DNA of 64,000 bases from Hydrotalea flava (GCF_001623405.1 NZ_LUHG01000040.1:1-64000); one strand, 5' to 3'. Positions 1 through 9,499 are shown, counted from the stretch's first letter. Notes: generated from the sequence alone by a model not told the origin. A program made the numbers and translations.

Positions 1-506
1 CTAAACAACTGCCACTGCTGCGGATTTTAACTGATCGTGGAACCGAATTCTGTGGCAAGCCGGAGTATCATGAGTATGAATTGTATCTTCAAATCGAAGG
101 AATAGAACACTCAAAAACGAAAGCCCGCAGCCCTCAAACCAATGGTATCTGTGAACGTTTTCATCGCACCATTCAGGAAGAATTTTATGCAGTAGCGTTC
201 AGAAAAAAAATATACACCTCCGTAGATCAAATGCAGCAGGATCTTGACCAATGGCTAAGACACTACAATGAAGAGCGGACACACTCAGGTAAATACTGCT
301 ATGGCAAAACGCCCATGCAAACTTTTATTGACAGTGTGCATTTAGCCAAAGAAAAACGTATCGATGAACTCTTGGAAAAAGACGCTAACTTTAGCATGTC
401 AGAAGAAGCGGAAGCAGGCTCTGCTGAGGAGCAACCTGCCAGGAATATTCTGACCGATGAAAATAATAAAGCGGTTGATCAAAACCCAACCACTTTTAAC
501 CAATAA
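1..506 (+). CDS. IS481-like DDE transposase, C-terminal part (cut by window start)
   Basis: The frame is open from base 3, so this is the 3' part of a longer gene. Visible motifs are those of an rve/DDE integrase core: LTDRGTEF carries the second catalytic Asp, and SPQTNGICERFHRT carries the catalytic Glu. A block typical of IS481-type enzymes follows (YNEERTHSG, then KTPMQTF). The last 50 residues are acidic and low in complexity. The enzyme would cut and join the ends of its own insertion sequence. The first catalytic Asp and the N-terminal helix-turn-helix lie outside the window, so I cannot tell whether the gene is intact. It points toward the minus-strand transfer block but is not part of it. 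Confidence 0.8.
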   Translation, partial: KQLPLLRILTDRGTEFCGKPEYHEYELYLQIEGIEHSKTKARSPQTNGICERFHRTIQEEFYAVAFRKKIYTSVDQMQQDLDQWLRHYNEERTHSGKYCYGKTPMQTFIDSVHLAKEKRIDELLEKDANFSMSEEAEAGSAEEQPARNILTDENNKAVDQNPTTFNQ

Positions 507-552
507 TTTTTATCGCATATGCCTTAAAAAAACCTGCTCTAAATTTAACCGG

Positions 553-579
553 TTGTCAGATTAAGTAGTAGCAATTACA
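553..579. repeat. Probable right terminal inverted repeat of the IS481-like element
   Basis: Read on the minus strand from base 579 inward, the sequence begins TGTAATTGCTACTAC and continues into TTAATCTGACAA. A TG-start end about 75 bases after the transposase stop fits the normal place of an IS end. The matching left end is outside the window, so this cannot be confirmed here. Confidence 0.45.
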
Positions 580-630
580 TATTAACAAAATATGGCGGAA
601 CCGAAAAGTCTATGAGTAGGACTACATCCA

Positions 631-3600
631 TCAAATCCGCATCCCTCTTGTTTTAACATCATCTTGTTTTTTCTTCGGCAAAAGACTCTTAGTGTTTTGG
701 GATATGCCAGGCTCCATTTTTACTACCGGTGCTTCGATAGTTATTTCAGCAGCCTCATGCTGTTTCATCTGATTCTCCTGTATCTTCAGCATAATCTCCC
801 TTTCCAATCTTGATACATCTTTCTTCAACTGCCCTAATTCATCTTCCTTATCAAAAGGCTTTGCCACGATCTTTTCCAGCATTGGAATGTTTTGGTTCAG
901 CTCACTCAGTACTCTTTGATATTTTTCTTTTAAACTTTCCACCCGGTCAATTGCATTTAAAAAGTATCGGGCCGCAAGCTTGGGGTTGTCAATATTGATA
1001 TGCCCCTGGTTCCAAGAGTATTTAATGCCGGTCTGTTTATTCTCGGCATAAAATACATTATTGTATTTGTATTCAAAGAAGCCTTTGTCCTCATAAGTTT
1101 CTTTTTGCCTGCGGATAAATAAATCAAAGCCATACAGTTCTCCAACCTTTTTATTATCATCGTCACCAATATCAGGTTTCCAGGCTGTGTAGAGACGGAT
1201 TAAATGCTTGCCGATAGTTTCTGCATCTGCATTATTTAGACCTTCGAGATGAACAGGATTAATCTTTATTCCGTCTTTATCATACTGTAACTGACTTTTG
1301 TATTGCTTTTCATCTATACTCAACTTGTCTAAAGTTTGCAGTGTTTTACTTTTATCTTCCTGAAGATTTTCTAATTTAAACCTTGACCGGAATGTTTCTT
1401 TATGGTGGGCATTGCGTAAACTCTCCAATACTGCAATCTTCTTTTCCATCTTCGATTTCTCCAGCAGTGTAGTATCTCCGGATAAGATGGCGATGTATTC
1501 AGAAAAGTTCATACCACTCTTTTCATCAATGCTTCCTTCATCAATTGTTCTTACATTCAGTTCGCAGTTCTTCATCTGGCTGATGAAGGTTTGTTTATTT
1601 TTTAACAGGTTGAACTTGTAATTATCCAATGACTGCTCAACAGCATAAATAAAGTTCTTAACCTTATTATTGTAAAACTCCTTTGCAACAATATTCCCCT
1701 GCCTTGCTCCACGGCCATCTCGTTGTTCCAGTTCAGAGGGCTTCCAGGGAATATCCAAATGATGCATGGCAACTACTTTCGATTGAACATTCAGTCCTGT
1801 ACCTGCCTTTTCTGTGCTGCCTAATAAAATGCGTATATCACCATTGTTCATTTTACGAAACAGTTCAGGTTTTTGCTTATCTGTCCAGTCATGTATGAAT
1901 GTGATATGATGGGCAGGAATTTTAAAATCATTGATTAGCTTTTCTTTCAGAGCATCATAAATGTTAAACTCATCAGGCTTTGGCGTACCAATGTCACAAA
2001 ATACAATTTGAGTGCCTTTGTGTTCCTTGCTTTGCTCATATACTTCAGCTACTTTTCTTGCACAAACATTTACCTTATTATTAGGATGGTCACTGTATTT
2101 TTCAGCATCAATCAACCTCATATCGGCTGCCATTTTCTTAGCATAATTCGTAGCAATCAGCATACGGCCTTTATCTTCTTCATCTGTCAGTCTTGGCCTG
2201 CCAATTAATTCACCATCACCGGTTTTGGCAAATTGCATCAGTCGTTTTGTAAATTCCTGTTGTTCTGGTGTTGGTGGAATATTGATTAACTGTTCATCAA
2301 TTTCAGGTTTATCAAGGTTAATATGCTTTGCTGTTTTATAATCTGTAATCTCGTTATAGAATAAAGCCAGCTCTGGCACTTTAATAAAGTGACGGAACCT
2401 TTCTTTCGCAATAATTTCATTGGTAACTGAAAATTCAAAGTCAGTTGTCTTTTTTGCAAACACGGCTGCCCAGGCATCAAAATTTTCAATCCGCTGTCGT
2501 TCCATTTCCTTTGGACGTAGGTATTTAAACAGCAGGTACATTTCAGTAAGGCTGTTACTGATAGGTGTGCCAGAAAGAAATGTAACACACAGGTCGCTGT
2601 TAAATCTTGTTTGCAGTTCCCGAACGGCAAACAGCATATTTAATGCTTTCTGGCTTCCTTCTTTATTTCCCAGGCCAGCAACTCTATCATGTCGTGTAGT
2701 GTAAGTAAGATTTTTATACTTGTGGGCTTCATCTACAAATAAATGGTCAATACCCAGTTCCCGAAAGTTAATACCTGCATCTTTCTTTTCTTCAATACTT
2801 TTTCTCAATTCCTGAAGTTTAACCCCAAGATTTGTTTTGCGTATTTCCAGACCTTTCAACATTCGCCTGCTAATTTCACCACCCATTTCTTTTATGGTAT
2901 GCAAATCCCTTTCTACATTGTCAAGCTCCGCTTCAAATATTTGCTTTTGTATTTCAGGGCTTTGGGGAATTTTTCCAAACTGGTCATGAGTAAGAATAAT
3001 GCAATCCCAATTATTATTTTTTATTTCATTAAACAACCGCATCCGTTTAGCCGGTGTAAAATCATTTTCATCCGGTGACAGTATCCTTGCATTGGGGTAA
3101 GCTTTTCGGTAAGTTTCTGCAATTTGCCGCACATTAGCTTTAAGTGCAAGAATCATTGGCTTGTTTACAATCTTCAGCCGCTTCATTTCATGGGAAGCTA
3201 CCACCATTGTCAATGTCTTTCCTAAACCAACTTCATGGTCAATCAATGCTCCACGATTTTGCACAATACGCCAAACGGAGTTTTTTTGTGAACTGTACAA
3301 ATCATCAATAGCCAATCTTTTTCTATCCAACCCCGGAAACTGCAAATGGTTGCCGTTATACTCTCTCAGCACATAGCAATTAAAGGTGTCGTTGTATAAT
3401 GCTTCAAGTTCCTTTTTATCGTTATCAGGTAATTCTTTCAGCCAGTCAATAAAACCGTTGCGTATGGATTCTATTTTTTGATGTGCTAATTGTATAGCTT
3501 CACTATCCGGCACACGGATTCTTTTGCCAGCTACCTCTATTTCATAAGTATAGAACGGCGTAGTATTTTCTAAGGCATATTCCAACAAGGCATCGCCATA

Positions 3601-6135
3601 AGTTGGCCGACCGGCTTTTGTGGTAACAGCATACTCCTGGTTAATTTTGGCATTGGTGAGCTTTGCTTTTACTTTGAAAGTATCTAAAGAAGAAAAATAA
3701 TTTACTTCGGTATTGAGTTCAAACAAGTGTGAAGCAAAACGATTGTAGTAGTCAAGGGGAATCCACCTTTCTCCCAAATTAAAATCAAGCAATTCAAATG
3801 GAATTTTTTCGGGTTGTACTTTTTGTATTGCTGTAAGACTTTCTAGCAGTTGCAGATTATCGGGATTCTTCTCTGCAACTTCTGTTGCAATTCGCAACTT
3901 ACTTACCACATTACCACTTAAGAACTGGTCGGCTGTTTCCCATTCATTATTAGCCGGATTAATGTAAATATGGTTACCCAGAGCGGCAATGGTTTCAGGT
4001 TCTGTATTGTCTGTTGCTGCAGCAATAAACTCCATATCCACCTTGCCTTTATCATTCAGGCTTTTTGCCAGGGCTTCTAAAGGATTGTCGGTTGTATAAA
4101 CTTCCTGTTTCGGTAATAAGGATTGAGTAAGAATATCAGACTTAATAAACTGTTCCCCTTCTTTTCGTTCGATTGAGGAAAGCATGGTTAATCCAAATGC
4201 TTCATCTTTAAGAATCCTTTGCCGATTAGCAGCAGCGTTTAGTAGTCCATATCCTTTAATCAATGCTTCATATCCTTCGTTTAAATCTTTTCTCAAATTT
4301 TCATCTGCTGCAATACCTGTGTTTTCCTTTTCTGTAAGGGATAAATACATATCCCTTATGTTGGTATATTGCTGATAAAAACCAAGGTCTTTTTTATCTT
4401 GCAGGCTGGGCATAAAAACAGGCTCGTTATCATCGAATGCCAGGTAAGAAACAAAGCCAACCCTGTTGTTATGTACAATCAGTGTACCTTCTTTAAAAAG
4501 TGGATTTATATTCTTCAATGTTTCCAGCCTGTCAACTTCTCCCAATGAAACATGAAACACTGCTTCACCATCGTTATAAAATTGCTCGTCATATTTTTTG
4601 AGTGAATTGGTTAAGCCAGCCAATTCATGCTGAAGTAAAGCTGCATTCATCCAATTAGCGGAGAACTGTAATTCATCAGTATTGGAGTAAAGTTTATATA
4701 CATATTGTTTGAAGGCAGTTGATTTTGCCGTCATTAAAACAATCAATTCATGTTCCGGTTTGTCTTTCGTTCGGATGATATTTAAAATTCTCGCGGTCTT
4801 TTTATCAATTACTGTTGCATCCAACGGATTGATATAAGCCGCAGCCCGGTTTACAATAGTTGCTGAACCGGTATCAAACAAACCCAACTGAACTGAAGAA
4901 TTATCGGATTTGTTTTCAGGCATATCCGTGTAAGTAAGCTGTTTGCCTTTCGGCTTTTCAATTTGTGTAATTGCCTGATTGAAATTTTCATAATTAAATC
5001 TTTTATCAAACCCTTCGTTGATAGTTCTGCTTAAAGCTGGAGCAATCAAATTAATGTCGCCGGTTTGCCAGATAGTTTCATGTGCTTTACCATATTGGTC
5101 TCTGCCGGGTTTTATCTGGTTACCGAGAATAATTTCAGGATGAAGAACGATGAAATGATTGTGGTGATAGTTACCAAATTCGTTTTGTTGTTCAACTGTT
5201 TTAGTTAACTGTTTTTCTTCTTCTGAAAGAGATTTTTTAGTTTGATTCTTTTGAACAATCAGCAAATGGCTTGGAGCTTCGGTATTGCCTGTATCTTTCA
5301 TCAGGTTATCCGGCATTACATTCAAACTAATAAAATCCGAACGGGTAAAAAGATATTCCCTGGCGATTTGGTTAGAGCGGCTGTTTAGGAAGGCATCGGT
5401 AGTGATATAAGCCATTACACCACCGTCTTTCAGCTTATTGAGCCCCTTTACAAAGAAGTAATTGTGAATTTTATCCTTCAGCTCTTTTTCCTGCATGCTT
5501 TCATCATACACTTTAAAATTGCCAAAGGGAATATTGCTTACGATTAAATCGTACTGGCTGTTTTCTGAACCCGAAGTTTCTTGAAAGCCTTTTATTTGAA
5601 CGGAAGCAGGAATGGATAACGAACTACTTAATGCGGTTAATACTTTACCAGTAAGAAAATCTTTCTCAATAGCATTGACTTTTTGCAATGATGGAAATGC
5701 AGCAACTGCTTCCGTTACAAACACACCAGCACCACTGCTTGGTTCATACATAGCAGTAGGTTCAATACCCTTCTCTTTTAAAACACTAAATAGTGTTTGC
5801 GGAATTATTTCAGGAGTGTAAAAAGCAGTGAGAATACTGTTACGGATAGAATCAATTGCATCTTCATATTCTTTCTCACCAAGTTTTTGCTGCAATAGTT
5901 CATGCAGTTCAATTATTTGCGGATATAGTTTTAAATCTTCTTTAGAAGCATTTTGCTTCTTCCATTCTTCTTTGGATGCCTTTTGAAACAGAATTGCTTT
6001 TAATCCACCGAAGCCGGAATATTTCTTCAAAGCAGAAAGCTGGTCAAAAGACAATTTATTTTCTTCCGACCAGTTCAACGCAATACGAATAGCTTCAATA
6101 TTGTCTTTAAGTTTTTGCTGACTGTTGTAACTCAT
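631..6135 (-). CDS. Giant N6-adenine methyltransferase / SNF2-like helicase fusion of conjugative elements
   Basis: This 1834-residue protein joins two enzymes. Residues about 100-250 form a class I methyltransferase: the SAM motif YEPSSGAGVF lies at 130-139 and the catalytic-loop motif NIPF at 201-204, in place of the more common NPPF/NPPY. A superfamily 2 helicase follows: Walker A HEVGLGKT near 965, VDEAH near 1133, the SGTPISNS motif, and a C-terminal arginine-finger motif QRDGRGARQGN near 1475. The end is coiled-coil-like and Lys/Glu-rich. Large methylase-helicases of this kind are frequent on Bacteroidota conjugative elements, and P1 DarB is a comparable phage fusion that protects incoming DNA from restriction. 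An antirestriction role here is inference. Its start overlaps the end of the next upstream gene by 29 bases, so the two are probably cotranscribed. Confidence 0.85.
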   Translation of the reverse strand: MSYNSQQKLKDNIEAIRIALNWSEENKLSFDQLSALKKYSGFGGLKAILFQKASKEEWKKQNASKEDLKLYPQIIELHELLQQKLGEKEYEDAIDSIRNSILTAFYTPEIIPQTLFSVLKEKGIEPTAMYEPSSGAGVFVTEAVAAFPSLQKVNAIEKDFLTGKVLTALSSSLSIPASVQIKGFQETSGSENSQYDLIVSNIPFGNFKVYDESMQEKELKDKIHNYFFVKGLNKLKDGGVMAYITTDAFLNSRSNQIAREYLFTRSDFISLNVMPDNLMKDTGNTEAPSHLLIVQKNQTKKSLSEEEKQLTKTVEQQNEFGNYHHNHFIVLHPEIILGNQIKPGRDQYGKAHETIWQTGDINLIAPALSRTINEGFDKRFNYENFNQAITQIEKPKGKQLTYTDMPENKSDNSSVQLGLFDTGSATIVNRAAAYINPLDATVIDKKTARILNIIRTKDKPEHELIVLMTAKSTAFKQYVYKLYSNTDELQFSANWMNAALLQHELAGLTNSLKKYDEQFYNDGEAVFHVSLGEVDRLETLKNINPLFKEGTLIVHNNRVGFVSYLAFDDNEPVFMPSLQDKKDLGFYQQYTNIRDMYLSLTEKENTGIAADENLRKDLNEGYEALIKGYGLLNAAANRQRILKDEAFGLTMLSSIERKEGEQFIKSDILTQSLLPKQEVYTTDNPLEALAKSLNDKGKVDMEFIAAATDNTEPETIAALGNHIYINPANNEWETADQFLSGNVVSKLRIATEVAEKNPDNLQLLESLTAIQKVQPEKIPFELLDFNLGERWIPLDYYNRFASHLFELNTEVNYFSSLDTFKVKAKLTNAKINQEYAVTTKAGRPTYGDALLEYALENTTPFYTYEIEVAGKRIRVPDSEAIQLAHQKIESIRNGFIDWLKELPDNDKKELEALYNDTFNCYVLREYNGNHLQFPGLDRKRLAIDDLYSSQKNSVWRIVQNRGALIDHEVGLGKTLTMVVASHEMKRLKIVNKPMILALKANVRQIAETYRKAYPNARILSPDENDFTPAKRMRLFNEIKNNNWDCIILTHDQFGKIPQSPEIQKQIFEAELDNVERDLHTIKEMGGEISRRMLKGLEIRKTNLGVKLQELRKSIEEKKDAGINFRELGIDHLFVDEAHKYKNLTYTTRHDRVAGLGNKEGSQKALNMLFAVRELQTRFNSDLCVTFLSGTPISNSLTEMYLLFKYLRPKEMERQRIENFDAWAAVFAKKTTDFEFSVTNEIIAKERFRHFIKVPELALFYNEITDYKTAKHINLDKPEIDEQLINIPPTPEQQEFTKRLMQFAKTGDGELIGRPRLTDEEDKGRMLIATNYAKKMAADMRLIDAEKYSDHPNNKVNVCARKVAEVYEQSKEHKGTQIVFCDIGTPKPDEFNIYDALKEKLINDFKIPAHHITFIHDWTDKQKPELFRKMNNGDIRILLGSTEKAGTGLNVQSKVVAMHHLDIPWKPSELEQRDGRGARQGNIVAKEFYNNKVKNFIYAVEQSLDNYKFNLLKNKQTFISQMKNCELNVRTIDEGSIDEKSGMNFSEYIAILSGDTTLLEKSKMEKKIAVLESLRNAHHKETFRSRFKLENLQEDKSKTLQTLDKLSIDEKQYKSQLQYDKDGIKINPVHLEGLNNADAETIGKHLIRLYTAWKPDIGDDDNKKVGELYGFDLFIRRQKETYEDKGFFEYKYNNVFYAENKQTGIKYSWNQGHINIDNPKLAARYFLNAIDRVESLKEKYQRVLSELNQNIPMLEKIVAKPFDKEDELGQLKKDVSRLEREIMLKIQENQMKQHEAAEITIEAPVVKMEPGISQNTKSLLPKKKQDDVKTRGMRI

Positions 6136-6589
6136 TGCTCACAGATTCATTCACACGGTTACTTTCCAGGTATTCACTTACTGCGCCGGTTATGGCATAG
6201 CGGATAAACTGATTGTCCTCATTTTCTTCGGCAAACACCAGGTCATCAAAAGTGGAATTACAAAAGCTAATCATATTGACAACCTCATGCTGAAGCAATC
6301 CCGATTGAAGAAGTTGCTTATAGTCATTTTCAAATTCCGTTTCCAGGATATTCAGTATGTAGTTGTATCTCGATGGACGTAATTCTTTTGTAATTTCCTG
6401 CAGGCAAGTTTCCACAATAATATATTCAGGCCGGCTGCTATTCTTTAACTGCTTTATTAATGGCCCGGCGGTACTTACCTTGTCATACAGCCAAACACGG
6501 AGTTTATCTTTAGCTTCTAAATCAAAAAGTATATCAGGATTATTATCCCTGATATACTCCAGTAATTTGCCAATCAAGATTTCTTTCAT
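6107..6589 (-). CDS. Unknown soluble protein of the transfer block
   Basis: I do not recognise this protein. I chose the ATG at 6589 (residues MKEILIGKLL), which leaves 11 bases after the TraE stop. The longer frame to 6667 would run into traE and adds residues unlike a normal N-terminus. It has about 160 residues, is hydrophilic and mostly helical, rich in Glu/Asn/Leu, and has no signal peptide or membrane segment. The 3' end overlaps the methylase-helicase start by 29 bases, which indicates translational coupling. Its position between TraE and the helicase suggests a role in element transfer or maintenance, but nothing in the sequence shows what it does. Confidence 0.65.
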   Translation of the reverse strand: MKEILIGKLLEYIRDNNPDILFDLEAKDKLRVWLYDKVSTAGPLIKQLKNSSRPEYIIVETCLQEITKELRPSRYNYILNILETEFENDYKQLLQSGLLQHEVVNMISFCNSTFDDLVFAEENEDNQFIRYAITGAVSEYLESNRVNESVSNELQQSAKT

Positions 6590-6600
6590 ACAAAATGGGT

Positions 6601-6921
6601 TTATACTCCAAAGAATGAACGGATAACGGTGGCCACTATCACCAGGAATACGCAACTGCCAAACCATGCGGCTGCTACTTTACCTGTATCATGGTCGCCG
6701 CTATTCCATTTCTGGTACACTTTTACGGCACCTATCAACCCCACAATGGCGCCAACTGCATACATTAGGTTTACACCGGCAGCAAAATAGCTTCGTACTT
6801 TGGTGTTGGCTTCATTAATACCAGCGTTGCCATCCTGCGCTAGCACTGATACAGTAAGGAACAGTAATAAAATGGACAGTGTTCCGCAAATCACCCTTTT
6901 TCTTTCAATCACTTTTTTCAT
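6601..6921 (-). CDS. traE: TraE-like conjugation protein (DUF4134)
   Basis: This small membrane protein of about 106 residues has an N-terminal signal-type hydrophobic stretch ending in LAQDGNAG. The DUF4134 pattern follows: GINEANTKV, a helix with AVGAIVGLIGAVKVYQKW, then SGDHDTGKVAAAWFG and a last hydrophobic helix ending in IRSFF. In Bacteroides conjugative transposons this family is TraE, a VirB2/VirB3-like inner-membrane component of the mating apparatus. Two in-frame ATGs exist (6927 and 6921). I prefer 6921 because MKK begins a clean signal sequence. It is oddly isolated: neither TraF nor the TraG ATPase follows within the window, and the next genes are an unknown protein and the helicase. 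Confidence 0.85.
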   Translation of the reverse strand: MKKVIERKRVICGTLSILLLFLTVSVLAQDGNAGINEANTKVRSYFAAGVNLMYAVGAIVGLIGAVKVYQKWNSGDHDTGKVAAAWFGSCVFLVIVATVIRSFFGV

Positions 6922-7023
6922 ACACACATTAATTTTGAGAAATAAATAATAAAAAAGAATGCTTCACTATACTTAACCCATCGCACTTGATTTTCCTGCA
7001 CACAGATAATGAAGCATTACTTT

Positions 7024-7482
7024 TCAGCGCCAGATATGTTGCATATCTGTTGCTGTAAATCTTCCAGCAAAATATTGATTTAGTAAACCAGATATTGTTG
7101 TTTCCACTGCCATTTTGTTTTCATCACTTTTTAAGGCTGGATATTTCTCCAATATCATCTTAACAGCAAAACAAATTTCCTTTTTTGGGGCCTCCAGCTT
7201 TATTTCAGCCAAGTAAGCATTCACTTCATCCCAAAATGGTTGAAGTATACCATTTATTTCATTAACAGGTTCCTTTGGTAAAAAATCAGCATGATTACTT
7301 ACTGAAAACTGTTTTTTGATTTCTGCAACAGGAATTGCTATACCTGTTTCGTCTATTTTTCTTATTCCTATCAGGCGAAGTATTTCCCAACGAAAATATT
7401 TGTAAGCTACATAGACGTAATAGCAAATTAAGGCAAACAACAGAGCTGTGATGTATTGACCCCATGATATTAATTGTAACAT
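7024..7482 (-). CDS. One-helix membrane protein of the transfer block
   Basis: The first 30 residues form a single membrane helix (ITALLFALICYYVYVAYKYF), followed by a positively charged stretch and a soluble domain of about 110 residues. I do not recognise the domain. It is the first gene of the minus-strand block that runs on into traE and the methylase-helicase, with about 100 bases separating it from traE. Small bitopic proteins are common next to traE in Bacteroidota conjugative elements, so a mating-apparatus or coupling role is plausible, but this is inferred only from position. Confidence 0.65.
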   Translation of the reverse strand: MLQLISWGQYITALLFALICYYVYVAYKYFRWEILRLIGIRKIDETGIAIPVAEIKKQFSVSNHADFLPKEPVNEINGILQPFWDEVNAYLAEIKLEAPKKEICFAVKMILEKYPALKSDENKMAVETTISGLLNQYFAGRFTATDMQHIWR

Positions 7483-7608
7483 AATACTGTCAATCTTTGG
7501 TTATGAATTTGTATCTATAAAAGGAATACAAAAACATTTCCAAAAACTGCGAATTTGAGATAGGTACAGTAGGACTACCTGAAGGATGAAAAAAGCCTGG
7601 AAGCGAAA

Positions 7609-7842
7609 TCAATCATACTCCGTCATAAGTAATTCGGAAGGGGAGATTTCTAATGCCTTTGCTAATTGCAGGATTGTAGTAAACGTTATATTGATTTGGC
7701 CTTTTTCAATTTTTGAAATCTTGCTGTTATCAATATCGCAAGCATACGACAGCTCACGGAGGCTTAGTTTTTTTGCTTCCCGAAGCCTTTTAATATTTGA
7801 ACCCAACTTTTTTAAATTGCCTTTGTCGCTTTGCCGAATCAT
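7609..7842 (-). CDS. XRE-family helix-turn-helix regulator
   Basis: A 77-residue protein that is almost entirely one HTH_3 domain. Residues about 14-70 contain IKRLREAKKLSLREL, the recognition helix region DNSKISKIEKGQ, and the typical end LAKALEISPSELL. Such short Cro/CI-like proteins bind palindromic operators as dimers and often control mobile-element genes. It is divergent from the small plus-strand gene at 7934, and a strong palindrome at 7887-7906 lies between them, making it a candidate operator. What it controls is not shown by the sequence. The transfer block starting at 7482 lies directly downstream on the same strand. Confidence 0.85.
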   Translation of the reverse strand: MIRQSDKGNLKKLGSNIKRLREAKKLSLRELSYACDIDNSKISKIEKGQINITFTTILQLAKALEISPSELLMTEYD

Positions 7843-7886
7843 AAAAAAAAATGAGTTGGCAAGATGACCTAAACAGGCATAATAAT

Positions 7887-7906
7887 TGCGGTCTAAAAAG
7901 GCCGCA
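7887..7906. promoter_or_regulatory. Palindrome in the divergent XRE / small-gene intergenic region
   Basis: An 8-base stem (TGCGGTCT against AGGCCGCA, with one G-T pair) encloses an AAAA loop. It lies between the XRE start at 7842 and the small gene at 7934. It could be the XRE operator or a hairpin in the leader of the small gene. Confidence 0.4.
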
Positions 7907-7933
7907 GTTAATAATTACTTACAAGTTTTAGCA

Positions 7934-8152
7934 ATGAATGAAGAATTATTTAGAAGAAGTCCCCTATCAAATCATCTCTTTACTCCAGAGTTTCAAGATA
8001 TGTGTGACCGCCTTTGTTTTAAGAATATGGGCCAAATACTAAATTGGCCGGTAAGCCAGCTACTAAACTTAAGTGGATTTACATATCATCATTACCAGGA
8101 ACTGTGGAAGTATCTTGATAAAAATGGCCTTACCAGGCTAATCAAATTTTAA
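7934..8152 (+). CDS. Small protein with an HhH / RNA polymerase alpha-CTD-like fold
   Basis: I chose the ATG at 7934. The frame is open to a TTG at 7886, but that codon falls at the edge of the palindrome, so it is a less likely start. The 72-residue product has no signal peptide. Its C-terminal half reads like a helix-hairpin-helix or alpha-CTD module: MGQILNWPVSQLLNLSGF, then a helix with YHHYQELWKYL. Proteins with this fold usually bind DNA or other transcription proteins. It stands alone, divergent from the XRE regulator and convergent with the 403-residue gene at 8188. The function is unknown. Confidence 0.55.
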   Translation: MNEELFRRSPLSNHLFTPEFQDMCDRLCFKNMGQILNWPVSQLLNLSGFTYHHYQELWKYLDKNGLTRLIKF

Positions 8153-8187
8153 TTGAATATTCTGTTTCGCCGACAGAAATGAGGCGC

Positions 8188-9399
8188 TTACAACTTTCCC
8201 AATATATGAATCCACTTTTGGAGCATTTCTTTCATCATACCTATTGTTGCTTTATCAGGGGCATGATATTTTGTTTCCAGACTGCCAAATGAAATTTCTT
8301 CCCGTTGCAAAGTGGTGAAGGTTTTGGCGACAGTTCGTAACATGGGAGCCATAGTACGGTTTACAATTATTTTATCAACTACCAAAAGCCTAATGAGTAA
8401 GCCCAATTTTGCAACCGATAGTGTTGTATTGATTTTGTTTTCGGGGTCAATTCCTGATAAGTTGGCTACCTGCATAAAATTCCCTGCCTCACAATACTTT
8501 ATTTCTTCTGCTATCCATGTGCTAACCTGTTCCTTCAGCGAAGGCATATTATCGTCAAAGCAATAGTTTATCCTGAAAGGTAATTGATTAATACTTTTTA
8601 GTTCAGACCGAAGCAGGTTTATTTTCTCCGATTTTGATGCAAGTGGGGTTAACAGGTTCACTAATCTGTCAAACTCATAAATCACAAACCCGGAACAGTT
8701 GAAATTAAAATAGTACAATATGTTTCTTATAGAAGAACTGGTAAAGTTATATTCTTTTAGCAGTTCTTGCAGAAGTTCCTTTTCGTAGAACAACTGACGA
8801 TAAGTGACATTGTGCTGATGACTTTCTGTTGGCTCCATGAAATGATTGTTTATTACTTCAGATAGACCAGTATCAGCTGGCATTGAACTACTCAATACAT
8901 GTTTTAATTTTTCAGCAAGACTATTTATTTCCTTATTGTAAATAGTTGCAAGCGCCGCAGGTACTCTCTCATTTTTGTCAAAATACTTTCCAAAAAACTC
9001 TTGAACAAAGTATATTGTTTTTAGCAGGACCTGTATGAATGATACCACTGAATCACTTGTGGTTTTATTCAGATTTGTGTTTGTGTAAACTGAAAGATGG
9101 TCGAGTAGTCTCGTTGCCATCATCTGAACCATTCGGATAAATTGCTCCTTGTCCTTCGCAGCATTTCTGCCAATCATTTCATCGAGAATGAGTCGTTGCA
9201 GATTTTCAGCTATATTGGTATGCTGGTTTAATAAAGTCCCAATTATGTGAATTTCCTGACTGCCAGAAGGATTATCTCCATATTTTAATGTATTACTTAG
9301 CGAATTACTCCATTGGTGAAGTATTTCCGTGGCTGATGTCAACTCCATTTTTCCCGTTACTTCCGCATCAGAAGCAACGCCATTCTCTCTTTTTGACAT
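8188..9399 (-). CDS. Unknown 403-residue protein, possibly RteC-like
   Basis: An all-helical, soluble protein with no membrane segment or signal. The C-terminal 75 residues (LSVAKLGLLIRLLVVDKIIVN, then a region ending with ISFGSLETKY and a final helix) resemble the C-terminal arrangement of RteC-type and related regulators of Bacteroidota mobile elements. That resemblance is weak and only by eye. The N-terminal half, about 220 residues, resembles nothing I know. Two direct repeats spaced by two helical turns lie about 60 bases upstream of its start (9460-9499), which supports regulated expression. It sits between regulatory genes, consistent with control of the element. Confidence 0.65.
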   Translation of the reverse strand: MSKRENGVASDAEVTGKMELTSATEILHQWSNSLSNTLKYGDNPSGSQEIHIIGTLLNQHTNIAENLQRLILDEMIGRNAAKDKEQFIRMVQMMATRLLDHLSVYTNTNLNKTTSDSVVSFIQVLLKTIYFVQEFFGKYFDKNERVPAALATIYNKEINSLAEKLKHVLSSSMPADTGLSEVINNHFMEPTESHQHNVTYRQLFYEKELLQELLKEYNFTSSSIRNILYYFNFNCSGFVIYEFDRLVNLLTPLASKSEKINLLRSELKSINQLPFRINYCFDDNMPSLKEQVSTWIAEEIKYCEAGNFMQVANLSGIDPENKINTTLSVAKLGLLIRLLVVDKIIVNRTMAPMLRTVAKTFTTLQREEISFGSLETKYHAPDKATIGMMKEMLQKWIHILGKL

Positions 9400-9459
9400 A
9401 ATGATTGATTTGGTATAAACAATACCAATTCAACTATCAAAATATAAACCTAATCCAAT

Positions 9460-9499
9460 ACGTAAATCTTACTATTTCACTGCGTAAAATTGACTATTT
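9460..9499. repeat. Two 18-base direct repeats, 22-base period, upstream of the 403-residue gene
   Basis: Copies at 9460-9477 and 9482-9499 share the pattern (A/G)CGTAAA.(C/T)T.ACTATTT. A start-to-start spacing of 22 bases is about two turns of B-DNA, so a protein would bind both copies on the same face. They lie 60-100 bases upstream of the minus-strand start at 9399, where an operator or activator site would be expected. Confidence 0.4.

Noticed and set aside
615-7578. AGTAGGACTAC at 615-625 and 7568-7578, on both sides of the transfer block, as attachment sites
   Set aside because: An 11-base match is expected many times by chance in 64 kb, and no integrase or other site feature lies beside them.
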